Shown one piece after another: positions 22,892 to 31,100 of a stretch of DNA of 33,076 nucleotides. A program made the translations under genes and the position numbers. Location of the stretch: NCBI GenBank assembly GCA_902489795.1, contig CABUBU010000019.1, positions 1-33,076 on the forward strand, read 5' to 3'. The notes beneath the pieces were generated by a model that searched no databases, was not told the DNA's origin, and saw only the letters and a list, made by a program, of their open reading frames with translations. Positions within the stretch are counted from its first letter, which is position 1. Each line of letters begins with the position of its first letter. Source of the stretch: an uncultured Azospirillum sp. (GTDB taxonomy: Bacteria > Pseudomonadota > Alphaproteobacteria > RF32 > CAG-239).

Positions 22892-24897
22892 CCGCCGTTG
22901 ACGAAAATGCTGTTGTCATAAGTGCGCATGGCCAGCAGCTCCAGCGCTTTGATTTTGTCGCGGTAGACGACGGCCTGTTCAAATTCCAGATTCTGCGCCG
23001 CTTCTTTCATCAGTTTGGTCAGTTCCTTAATCTGCTTTTCGATGTCGCGGGCATCGCCGGCGGCGCCGGCCTTGTCGTCGATGTAATCCATGGCGGTCAT
23101 TTCGCTCAAGGTGGAGGAAATGCTCTTTTTGACCGTTTTCGGAGTAATGCCGTGTTTGAGGTTGAATTGCAGCTGTTTGGCGCGGCGGCGTTCGGTTTCG
23201 CCGACGGCTTCCTTAATCGAACCGGTCATTTTGTCGGCATAAAGGATAACTTTGCTGTCGGCGTTGCGGGCAGCGCGGCCGATGGTCTGGATCAGCGAGC
23301 GGGTCGAACGCAGAAAACCTTCCTTGTCGGCGTCGAGAATTGCCACCAGCGAACATTCCGGAATATCAAGACCTTCGCGCAGAAGGTTGATGCCGACCAG
23401 AACGTCAAAAACGCCCATTCTTAGGTCGCGGATGATTTCTATGCGTTCCAGCGTTTGTATGTCGGAATGCATGTAGCGGACTTTGATGCCGTTTTCGTTC
23501 AGGTATTCGGTCAGGTCTTCCGCCATTTTCTTGGTCAGGGTGGTTACCAGCACCCTTTCGCCTTTCAGGACGGTTTTGCGGCATTCTTCCATCAGGTCGT
23601 CAATCTGGTTTTCGACCGGGCGGATCAGACAGACGGGGTCGGCCAGTCCGGTCGGGCGGATGACCTGTTCGACGAAAACGCCTTTGCTTTGTTCCATTTC
23701 CCAGTCGCCGGGAGTGGCGGAAACGAATATGGTCTGCGGCCGCATGCGGTCCCATTCCTCCAGTTTCAGAGGCCGGTTGTCGAGGCAGGAAGGCAGGCGG
23801 AAGCCGTATTCCGCAAGCGTTCCCTTGCGGTTGCGGTCGCCGCGGTACATGCCGCCGATCTGCGGCACGGAAATGTGGCTTTCGTCGATAAACAGCAGGG
23901 CGTCCGAAGGCAGGTATTCAAACAGCGTCGGCGGCGGTTCGCCGGGCGCGCGGCCGGTCAGATAACGGGAATAGTTTTCGATCCCTTTGCAATGGCCGGT
24001 GGTTTCCAGCATTTCGAGGTCAAAGCGGGTGCGCTGCTCCAGCCGCTGGGCTTCAAGCAGTTTGTTATGTTCGCGGAAATATTCCAGCTGCGGCCGCAGT
24101 TCCTGTTTGATGCGGGAAATGGCCTGAGACAGGGTCGGCCGCGGGGTAACATAATGGCTGGCCGGGTAAACCACCACTTTTTCGAGGTCGGCGGTCTTTT
24201 TGCCGGTCAGGGCGTCGAATTCGCAGATGCTTTCGATTTCGTCGCCGAAGAAGGAAACGCGCCAGGCGCGGTCCTCCAGGTGGGCGGGAAAGATGTCGAG
24301 GGTGTCGCCCTGCACGCGGAAAGTGCTGCGGACGAAGTTGAGCTGGTTGCGTTCGTATTGCAGTTCGGACAGCCGGCGGTATATGTCCTGCGGTTCGATT
24401 TCGTCGCCGGTTTTGAGCTCAAGCGTCATCGCCGAATAGGAAGCGACGTCGCCCAAACCGTAGATGCAGGAAACGGAGGCGACGATAATGACGTCGCGGC
24501 TCTCGAGAATGCTGCGGGTGGCGGAGTTGCGCATGCGGTCGATCTGCTCGTTGATGGCGGAATCTTTTTCGATATAAGTGTCGGTTTTGGGAATGTAGGC
24601 TTCCGGTTGATAATAGTCGTAGTAGGAAACGAAATATTCCACATGGTTGTGCGGAAAGAATTCTTTCATTTCGCTGAAAAGCTGGGCGGCAAGGATTTTG
24701 TTGGGCGCCATGATCAGAGCCGGGCGCTGGCAGGTTTCGATGATTTTGGCCATAGTAAAGGTTTTGCCCGAACCGGTTACGCCGAGCAGCACCTGGTTGC
24801 GGTCGCCCCGTCTGAGTCCGGCGACCAGTTCGCCGATCGCCTGCGGCTGGTCGCCGGCCGGTTCAAACGGACTTTCGATTTTAAATTCTTCGCTCAT
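22888..24897 (-). CDS. uvrB: UvrABC excision nuclease subunit B
   Basis: The 669-residue nucleotide-excision-repair helicase-like subunit verifies damage delivered by UvrA and recruits UvrC. It shows Walker A GVTGSGKT (about 39-46), the beta-hairpin YYDYYQPEAY (about 91-100), the DEAD-box-like DESH, SATPGDWE, the helicase motif VI region LIQTIGRAARN and the C-terminal UVR domain (about 620-660), which ends AVVYRDKIKAL. It is complete. The start at 24897 has aaagga about 13 bases upstream. It lies 46 bp downstream of the flagellar motE-like gene on the same strand with no terminator between, so it may be read from the flagellar transcript. Confidence 0.98.
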   Translation of the reverse strand: MSEEFKIESPFEPAGDQPQAIGELVAGLRRGDRNQVLLGVTGSGKTFTMAKIIETCQRPALIMAPNKILAAQLFSEMKEFFPHNHVEYFVSYYDYYQPEAYIPKTDTYIEKDSAINEQIDRMRNSATRSILESRDVIIVASVSCIYGLGDVASYSAMTLELKTGDEIEPQDIYRRLSELQYERNQLNFVRSTFRVQGDTLDIFPAHLEDRAWRVSFFGDEIESICEFDALTGKKTADLEKVVVYPASHYVTPRPTLSQAISRIKQELRPQLEYFREHNKLLEAQRLEQRTRFDLEMLETTGHCKGIENYSRYLTGRAPGEPPPTLFEYLPSDALLFIDESHISVPQIGGMYRGDRNRKGTLAEYGFRLPSCLDNRPLKLEEWDRMRPQTIFVSATPGDWEMEQSKGVFVEQVIRPTGLADPVCLIRPVENQIDDLMEECRKTVLKGERVLVTTLTKKMAEDLTEYLNENGIKVRYMHSDIQTLERIEIIRDLRMGVFDVLVGINLLREGLDIPECSLVAILDADKEGFLRSTRSLIQTIGRAARNADSKVILYADKMTGSIKEAVGETERRRAKQLQFNLKHGITPKTVKKSISSTLSEMTAMDYIDDKAGAAGDARDIEKQIKELTKLMKEAAQNLEFEQAVVYRDKIKALELLAMRTYDNSIFVNGG

Positions 24898-24943
24898 GGT
24901 TACGATTTAATCCTTTCGGCGGCAGCTTTCCAGTTCCGAGCCG

Positions 24944-25441
24944 TCAAAGGGCCGGCCGTTCCAGCATCCGTTCGGTCACTTCCCGCGCTTTTGCCAGAGG
25001 CAGCCGGGCAAGGACGGCGGAAGCGTCTTCCGGACGCATGAGTTTAAGCAGCCTTACGATTTGTCCGGTTTCCATGGTGCCGATAATGCGGGCGGCGTCT
25101 TCCGGCGCCATGCGGGCATAGATCCCCGCTATCCGGCGAGCGGCGGAAAAGGTTTCGCCGGTTTCGGGGGTATCGGAATAACCGGCCGGGGAGGCTGCCG
25201 CGGCATCGGCGTCCAGCTGCCGGCGGATGGCTAGATCCACTTCCGGCGCGCCGCCGCGGCGATGGGCGGCGCGTTCATGCCGGCGGAAATATTCGTTTTC
25301 TGTTGTACCGACAGCCGCAGACAGATAACGAAAATGTCCGTCAGCGTGCCAGGGGCGGTGCTGCAGCAGATGAAAACCTTTGATGCCGAGCAAAATCAGC
25401 AGAAAAACGGCCAGAAAGGCGAAAAATGACGATTTGTGCAT
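24944..25441 (-). CDS. MotE-like flagellar protein (MgtE N-terminal-like domain)
   Basis: The 165-residue protein has an N-terminal membrane helix (about 7-23), a low-complexity polar middle and a C-terminal helical repeat (about 100-160) of the MgtE-intracellular-domain type: YARMAPEDAARIIGTM, then LLKLMRPEDASAVLARL and KAREVTERM. In alphaproteobacteria this architecture is the motility chaperone MotE, which assists the periplasmic motor protein MotC in rhizobia and sits in flagellar operons elsewhere. Aaagga lies nine bases before the ATG. Its neighbours (DUF6468, FliM-like, FliL) fix the flagellar context. Confidence 0.82.
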   Translation of the reverse strand: MHKSSFFAFLAVFLLILLGIKGFHLLQHRPWHADGHFRYLSAAVGTTENEYFRRHERAAHRRGGAPEVDLAIRRQLDADAAAASPAGYSDTPETGETFSAARRIAGIYARMAPEDAARIIGTMETGQIVRLLKLMRPEDASAVLARLPLAKAREVTERMLERPAL

Positions 25442-25453
25442 GATCTGTTTCCT

Positions 25454-25822
25454 TTATTTGATCGAACGCAGCGCCTGCAGCAGTTCGAGTTCTGCTTCGG
25501 ACGGCGCCTCGTTGCTTTCGTCCCTGTCAAAATGCGGTTCTTTTGCCGTGGCTGCCGGTCGTTCTTCCGCCGGCGGTACGACAGGCGATGCAAAACCGGC
25601 GGCCGGCGGAACGGCCGAAGAGCCGGTGCTGTCCGTAACCCGGCGGCCGTTGTCGGCGTCGTATGTTTCCGCCGCCCGGCGGAGGGCTGCCGCAAGTTCG
25701 ATCATTTTTTCCTGATTTTGGTTCAGCTTGCCGAGCTGCCGGCTGAGACGGAAGCTGAGTATGATTGCCGGAACGAGCAGGATAATGGTGGCGAGATTGG
25801 TCCAAAATTCAAAATGAGTCAT
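25454..25822 (-). CDS. DUF6468-type flagellar-operon membrane protein
   Basis: The 122-residue protein has one N-terminal membrane helix (about 9-27), a heptad-like segment (SRQLGKLNQNQEKMIELAAALRRA, residues 27-50) and a disordered Pro/Ala/Glu-rich tail. This is the layout of the DUF6468 proteins found between fliM and motE in alphaproteobacterial flagellar clusters. It starts one base after the FliM-like stop, so translation is coupled. Its molecular role is not established. Confidence 0.75.
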   Translation of the reverse strand: MTHFEFWTNLATIILLVPAIILSFRLSRQLGKLNQNQEKMIELAAALRRAAETYDADNGRRVTDSTGSSAVPPAAGFASPVVPPAEERPAATAKEPHFDRDESNEAPSEAELELLQALRSIK

Positions 25823-25823
25823 G

Positions 25824-26648
25824 TTATTTTACCTTGTTTATCAGTTTAACGGCGATCCGGGAGTCTTTGCGGCCGACGACGGCTTTCAGTGCCGGCATGC
25901 CCTCGGCAGACAGCAGTACCGGGTCGGCAGGCATAAAGGGCAGCGGAATCCAACTGCCTTTTTTCCATTGCAGAACATCTTCTGCCGGCAGGAGATACGA
26001 CGGCGTACAAGCCGTCAGTACAACCGTGCTGCCGTTCAGCCCCCGGACGGACGGAGGTTGCCGGAAGCGTTCGGCGCCGTCCGTCCGCCGGTTGTTTTCG
26101 GGTGGTGTTTCTTTGCTGCCGAAAGACAGAAATATTTTAGTCTTCCGGCCGCGGATGTCAAGCCGCAAACAAAGCGGCAAAGGGATGAAGGCGGCATTTT
26201 TTCCTTTGGGTTCGTCGTTTTCGGCGAGTGTTTCCGCCGCTGTTTCGGCCAGAGTTTTGAGCAGTCTGCGGGTTATTGCGAGGGAAATGCCGCGGAAGCC
26301 TGTATGACCGGCCGCCGGCGCGTCGCCAAGAGTCAGGGCGGCGAGCAGGGCGGTGTCCGCCTTTGTCAGACGGCAGGCTATTTTTCTTCCGCCGGCGGAA
26401 AAGACGAAGCCGACGGACGGTTCTTCGTCAAAGTTTCCGATTTCGGCGGCAACCGACAGGGGACGGAAGAAAAGAGGGGTAAGACGTTGTGAGCAGGCTG
26501 CGGCCAGTCGCCCGGCGAAAAGCTCTCTGTCTGCGTTGCGCGATCGGATCAGTGTTTGCAGGCCGCTTTTGTCTGCCGGACGAAGCAGAAAGGAAATTTC
26601 TTCCCGGTTGAGCAGTCCGCCGGGGAATGTCGATTCGGGCGCTTTCAT
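25824..26648 (-). CDS. FliM-like flagellar motor switch protein (divergent)
   Basis: The 274-residue protein resembles FliM, the C-ring protein that binds CheY-P and sets rotation direction. It has an N-terminal LNREEISFLL segment similar to the LSQ(D/E)EIDALL start of FliM, a middle domain in the expected length range, and a C-terminal SpoA-like segment with the pattern (L-x-W-K-x-G)-x-(L-P-L)-x-(D-P-V)-L-x-(G-x-P) ending in RIAVKLI. It is somewhat short (FliM is usually 320-370 residues), and the middle domain lacks the strong GGxG-type signature I would expect. Either FliM has diverged in this lineage or it is a FliM-derived paralogue. It overlaps fliL by four bases. Confidence 0.75.
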   Translation of the reverse strand: MKAPESTFPGGLLNREEISFLLRPADKSGLQTLIRSRNADRELFAGRLAAACSQRLTPLFFRPLSVAAEIGNFDEEPSVGFVFSAGGRKIACRLTKADTALLAALTLGDAPAAGHTGFRGISLAITRRLLKTLAETAAETLAENDEPKGKNAAFIPLPLCLRLDIRGRKTKIFLSFGSKETPPENNRRTDGAERFRQPPSVRGLNGSTVVLTACTPSYLLPAEDVLQWKKGSWIPLPFMPADPVLLSAEGMPALKAVVGRKDSRIAVKLINKVK

Positions 26649-27076
26649 TCGAAGAGCCTGCTGAAGCGGATGTTTTTGATTGTGGCCGGGGCGATGGCGC
26701 GGTCAATCTGTTTTCTTAATTCCCCGTGCAGAATCCGCGGATCTGCGCCGGGCGACAGGTCGCGGCAGGGATATTGCCGGAGGCCGGCGGAAATGTTGGC
26801 GGCGATTTGTTTTTCCAGAGCGAGAATTCTTCCCGTTTCGGTTCGGTTTTGCGGTTCCAGCGACATTTTCAGTCGCATCCGGCAGCCGTCGGCGGAAACG
26901 GCGGTAATCGGCTGCAGTTCGCACGATCTGCCGTCGGCCGAAAGCACGCCCTGCGGTGCGGGCGGCGTCTTTTTCCCCCAGATGACGGTGCCGACGGCCG
27001 CTGCCGCCAGAATCAGCAGTATGCCGACGGTCGTCTTCCGATTTGTTCCGCGAGATATGCGGTTGACTTTTACCAT
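26645..27076 (-). CDS. fliL: Flagellar basal-body-associated protein FliL
   Basis: The 143-residue protein has one membrane helix (about 16-34) and a periplasmic FliL domain ending in ATIKNIRFSRLFE, similar to the V-x-x-(V/I)-x-F-(T/S)-x-(F/L) ending of FliL. It would surround the stator units. I start at 27076 because aaagga is eight bases upstream; an upstream ATG (27106) is possible. Its stop overlaps the FliM-like start by four bases (ATGA). FliL opens the four-gene flagellar block, and no other flagellar gene is in the window. Confidence 0.8.
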   Translation of the reverse strand: MVKVNRISRGTNRKTTVGILLILAAAAVGTVIWGKKTPPAPQGVLSADGRSCELQPITAVSADGCRMRLKMSLEPQNRTETGRILALEKQIAANISAGLRQYPCRDLSPGADPRILHGELRKQIDRAIAPATIKNIRFSRLFE

Positions 27077-27227
27077 GCTTTTTTCCTTTGAATCGATATT
27101 TCTCATAGTAAACCAATTCGTCGTCAGGGCAAAGCGCAAAATGTTTTTATAAGCTGTTTTTTTTGCCGGAAAAAGAACGCTTTTAACCGTGTTACAGATA
27201 TGTGAAATCTGAAAGGCTTTTTATTAA

Positions 27228-27260
27228 TTGCTTTTTTTTTAAACTGATTTATGTTACACT
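27228..27260 (+). promoter_or_regulatory. Candidate promoter of the PilM/PilV-like pair
   Basis: TTGCTT (27228-27233) and TATGTT (27250-27255) are 16 bp apart. Alternatively, TGTTACACT (27252-27260) is an extended -10 element. Both lie 35-60 bases before the ATG at 27296 in an A/T-rich tract. Confidence 0.45.
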
Positions 27261-27295
27261 GACAAAAAATGTGGTAGTTTGTGTAAGGGTTGTCC

Positions 27296-28138
27296 ATGTA
27301 TTTGTGGGTGATTATAGCGACGTTTATCGCCGCGCTTTTTGCGATGAACGTGTCGATACGTTCGGATATCAAGGAACTGTATGTCGAGCCGCAGGCGCAG
27401 ACCGTGGTGACGAAGCTTTACGTGCAGCACCGTGCGGCGATGAACTATATTTCCAAACGGGATCGCAATTCTACGGTGACGGGGCTGAGTTACAAACCGG
27501 GCGAGTTGGCGGCGGGCATGCTGAAGGCCGATCTGCCGTACGGTTTTCAGCAGAACAGCGGATTTAATAAATTTACCACCTGGGTTTACTGTCTGGATAA
27601 GGACAAGCTTCAAAACAGCGGCGCCGCGGCGCTGCCGGCAAGCTGTACGTCCGGGCTGCCGCCGACCGGCGGAGATGCAGATAATCCGGGTCTGGGTACC
27701 GGCGGCAACTGCTGCGCGGGTTCCTCGACGGTAGTTTATCTGGTGACTTACGGCTGCGTTCCGTCCAAGTGGCGGGACGTGCGTTCCGGAAAGCCGGACG
27801 GCATTTTGCTGGGGGCGATGAAGACCACCACCGGTTTTACCCACGGTATGGGGTATGCCATTGACCGTTCGGAATTGAACACCGACATTTACGATGAGAA
27901 CAATTCCATGTATGAAGAGGGCATTAAGACGAAGATGGGAGTTTATGGTCAGGGTGGACAGTTTTATGTGCCAATCCCGAATTATATTTCGGACACTTCC
28001 ATGGGCAAGGATTCGTTTGCCAACGTCTGCGGCAGTCTGCGTCAGCACAATAAGGATTATGATCCGGATAATCCGCAGAGTATGGACGATCTGTACAGCA
28101 GCTGCGACTATTGTCTGGTATACATGTCTAGGTTTTAG
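27296..28138 (+). CDS. PilM-like membrane protein, partner of the PilV-like adhesin
   Basis: The 280-residue protein has an N-terminal membrane helix (about 3-20) without a prepilin cleavage motif, followed by a helix running VEPQAQTVVTKLYVQHRAAMNYIS, then a secreted part. This opening resembles PilM of the IncI1-type thin pilus, where a short membrane segment precedes a helix of the same kind; PilM there is only about 145 residues, so the identity is tentative. Eight Cys residues occur in the mature part (for example NCCAGSS and SSCDYC), pointing to an extracytoplasmic, disulfide-stabilised fold. It shares an LPYGF motif with the next gene. The start has aaggg six to seven bases upstream. 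It ends 18 bp before the giant prepilin gene, so the two form one operon. Confidence 0.65.
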   Translation: MYLWVIIATFIAALFAMNVSIRSDIKELYVEPQAQTVVTKLYVQHRAAMNYISKRDRNSTVTGLSYKPGELAAGMLKADLPYGFQQNSGFNKFTTWVYCLDKDKLQNSGAAALPASCTSGLPPTGGDADNPGLGTGGNCCAGSSTVVYLVTYGCVPSKWRDVRSGKPDGILLGAMKTTTGFTHGMGYAIDRSELNTDIYDENNSMYEEGIKTKMGVYGQGGQFYVPIPNYISDTSMGKDSFANVCGSLRQHNKDYDPDNPQSMDDLYSSCDYCLVYMSRF

Positions 28139-28156
28139 TTAAAAGGGGGAAAGACC

Positions 28157-31100
28157 ATGAAAAAAATGTTTAATCGAATCAATGAAGCCGGTACGATGCT
28201 GGTGGAAGCGATGGCAATGCTGGGGCTGATTGCCATGGTTACCCCTATTTTGTATAAAAAAGCGGCGGAAAGAACAACCGAACTGCAGGATATCAATGCT
28301 TCAAACCAGCTGCGTATTCTGGCCAATGCCATGGATGCTTACATCAAAGACAACTTTACCCGTATCAACGACGGCGAAACGGTGGTCAACAGCTGTGACG
28401 TCGGCAAAATGGATTACAGCGGCTTTACCGATGCGACGTCGGTCAGTTTCGACATTTCCCACCTTTGCGAATATCTGCCTTACGGTTTCTTAAAAGACGG
28501 CAAAACGCAGGACAGCAAGCTGTTTTCCAGCGCAAACCCCTCTTTCCAGGTGGTTTTGCGCAAAACGACGGGCACGGAGACGGACGAAAACAACCAGCCT
28601 GTAGTGGTCGCTGAAACGGTTACCGGCTTTTTGACCGCGGTGCCGAATGAAGGCGAAGATTTTCCGTCGACCCGCGTGTCGCGCATTGCCACCATGGTCG
28701 GCAGTAACGGCGGTTATGTTGAGGACGACGGCGAAATCATGGGCGCGCAGGGTATCTGGAGTTTGCCCAACACTTCCGAACTGGGGCTGAACCTGCCGGC
28801 CAACACGTTCGTCATTTCCTCTTTGCAGCCGATTTCTTCTCAGGGGCTGGCTAACGAAGACGTTCTGCACCGCAAAACCGAGCGGCAGAACGACTATGTG
28901 CTGAACTCGATGGAAACCGACCTGTTTATGAGCTATAGCAGCAAAAACCATAATATCCGTCAGGTTAACCAGATTATCATGAGACCGCAGAAAGACTGGA
29001 TGGTCGGCGGTGATTTGAATACCTTTAAGCGGGATGCGCCCAACGAAAACGAACCGACCATGGAATACGGACAGACCTACAAAGCCGATCTGGACTATAC
29101 CCTTTACATCGGCGATAAGGGCGGCGCCTATATGGAAGGCAATCTGGCAGCGCTGTCGTCGCTATTTACGGTCAGAAGCGAGCTTGAAAACGACAAAGGA
29201 GACGGCGGTATCAAATATTACGGTACCAATACGACGACGAATACGACCGATCCGAACAATCCGGTAACAACGACCAATAAAGACAAGGCCATTTTCAGCG
29301 TGACGACTTCTAAAATGGAATACGGCAATATCGACGAAAAGACGGCCGGCGCTTTGCTGACGGTGGACAAAGACAACGGTTCCATGGAGTTTGAGTCGAA
29401 AACCGGCGGAAACGATCCATCAACGGGAGCGCCGACCGTCAGCGGAAAGCAAAAGCTGATTGCTGCCAATGCCGAGCGGGTCAACGTGATTGACGGCGCG
29501 TTGAGCGTCCGCAATCCGGGAATCGCTCCGGACGGCGGCAAATATGACAATTATCACAAAGATCAGTGGCCGGAACAAAATGCGGCGCCGGCGGTTATTG
29601 TCGGCGGCGGCAACGTTCACAAGGCGTCCTATACGACATATACGTATAACGAGGACGGCACGCCGGCCATCACCGGAGACGGTGCGTTTGAAAGTTCCGA
29701 TTTGACCGGTGAGCATGCGCTGACTGTCAACGGTCCGGCGTTTGTCAAAGACAGTTTGAAAACGGCCAAGCTGAAAGCTTATAACGTCGATGCGGCCAAA
29801 CTGCGTGCCGGCGTCCGTCCCGAAGACTTTGACGACGTTACCGAAGACAAGGATTTTTATCTGGTGGCTGAGCAGAAAGGCACGGATGCCGCCAACCCGG
29901 AAGGCAGAATGCTGGTCGGTCATCATGATGATCCGGTTTCCGGCGAGCTGGGATACCGGATGCAGATTGCGGAAGCTGACGATACGCTTGATGACGGCAC
30001 CGAAGTGCAGAGCGGTATTCGCATGAAGCACGAAAGCGGCATTAATGTGCTGGCCAACGCTACTGCCGCGAACAGTGTTAACATCGGTCTGGTTGAACAT
30101 GACGTTGACAACAATAGCAGCTTGGTAAACAACAATACAGCTGACGGCCAGATCAAGCTCGGTGCGTTTAACGCCATTTCTCTGTCGACCATTTATGAGA
30201 ACGGAGTCCCTATCGATAAATCTGTTGTTTCTATTCAGGATGATATGTTGCGTGCTTATGCTCGAGCAGATAAGGCAACCGGTACAAACACACATGCCGC
30301 TTATGTAGATTCGGTTACCGACTATGCACGTTTCATCTCGCAGGAGTTTGACGCGGCCGGATATACGCATGATGATCTTTATCAGAGAGAGAGAACAGAC
30401 AAGGAAGCTAACCTGTTTGGGCTGGGCGGCATGGACTTTACCATCAGCGAAACCAAAAAGGACGGCAATAAGGTGCGGCCGGTTGTTGATATTCGCGCTT
30501 CCCGCGAAGACAAATATCTGACATCCCGTTTTTCCGGCGGCTTTGCGATTTATGACCATGACGTCAGCAGCGCCGATTATCCTGATAACCCGTTGACGGG
30601 AGGCAAGGACGGAAGTCCGCAGGTGATTCAGATGGGAAACCCGGCCTTGTATATCAATAAGGGGGATTTTAGGATATTGACGACAGTGGCTAATGCCGAG
30701 ACCCAACTGGATGTTAAAAAGGGCGACACCATTTTGCAGGTAGACAACAATTCAGATGAAAACGTGATACCCGATGACAGTGAGCGCGGCAGCGTTTATA
30801 TCCGCAAAGGTGCCATTAATCTGGCATCCGCTTCCGTATCCGCTGAGAACCGGTTGACCAATGCCGAAATTAAAGGAACGGACACCGAAGCCGGTTACAA
30901 GAAAACTTATGCACCGGTCGGCTATATTGCCGCAGATCGCTTTATTGCCCAAACTGTTCCTGACGGGACCATTTTGCAGGGAACTACGAACGGCACTATC
31001 AACAGCGGCGATATAAGCACCATTAAAGGAACGGACGGCGAGGAGGTAATTCCCTTTAACAAGTTTGAAGTCAATCCGGCCTATACGTCGGTTATGCATG

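Noticed and set aside
23455..25041. 528-codon plus-strand open frame
   Set aside because: It lies antisense to uvrB, whose protein is unmistakable. The frame is open only because of uvrB codon bias.
29420..30706. 428-codon minus-strand open frame
   Set aside because: It is antisense to the PilV-like gene, which has a signal, a ribosome-binding site and a terminator. There is no domain in the antisense product.
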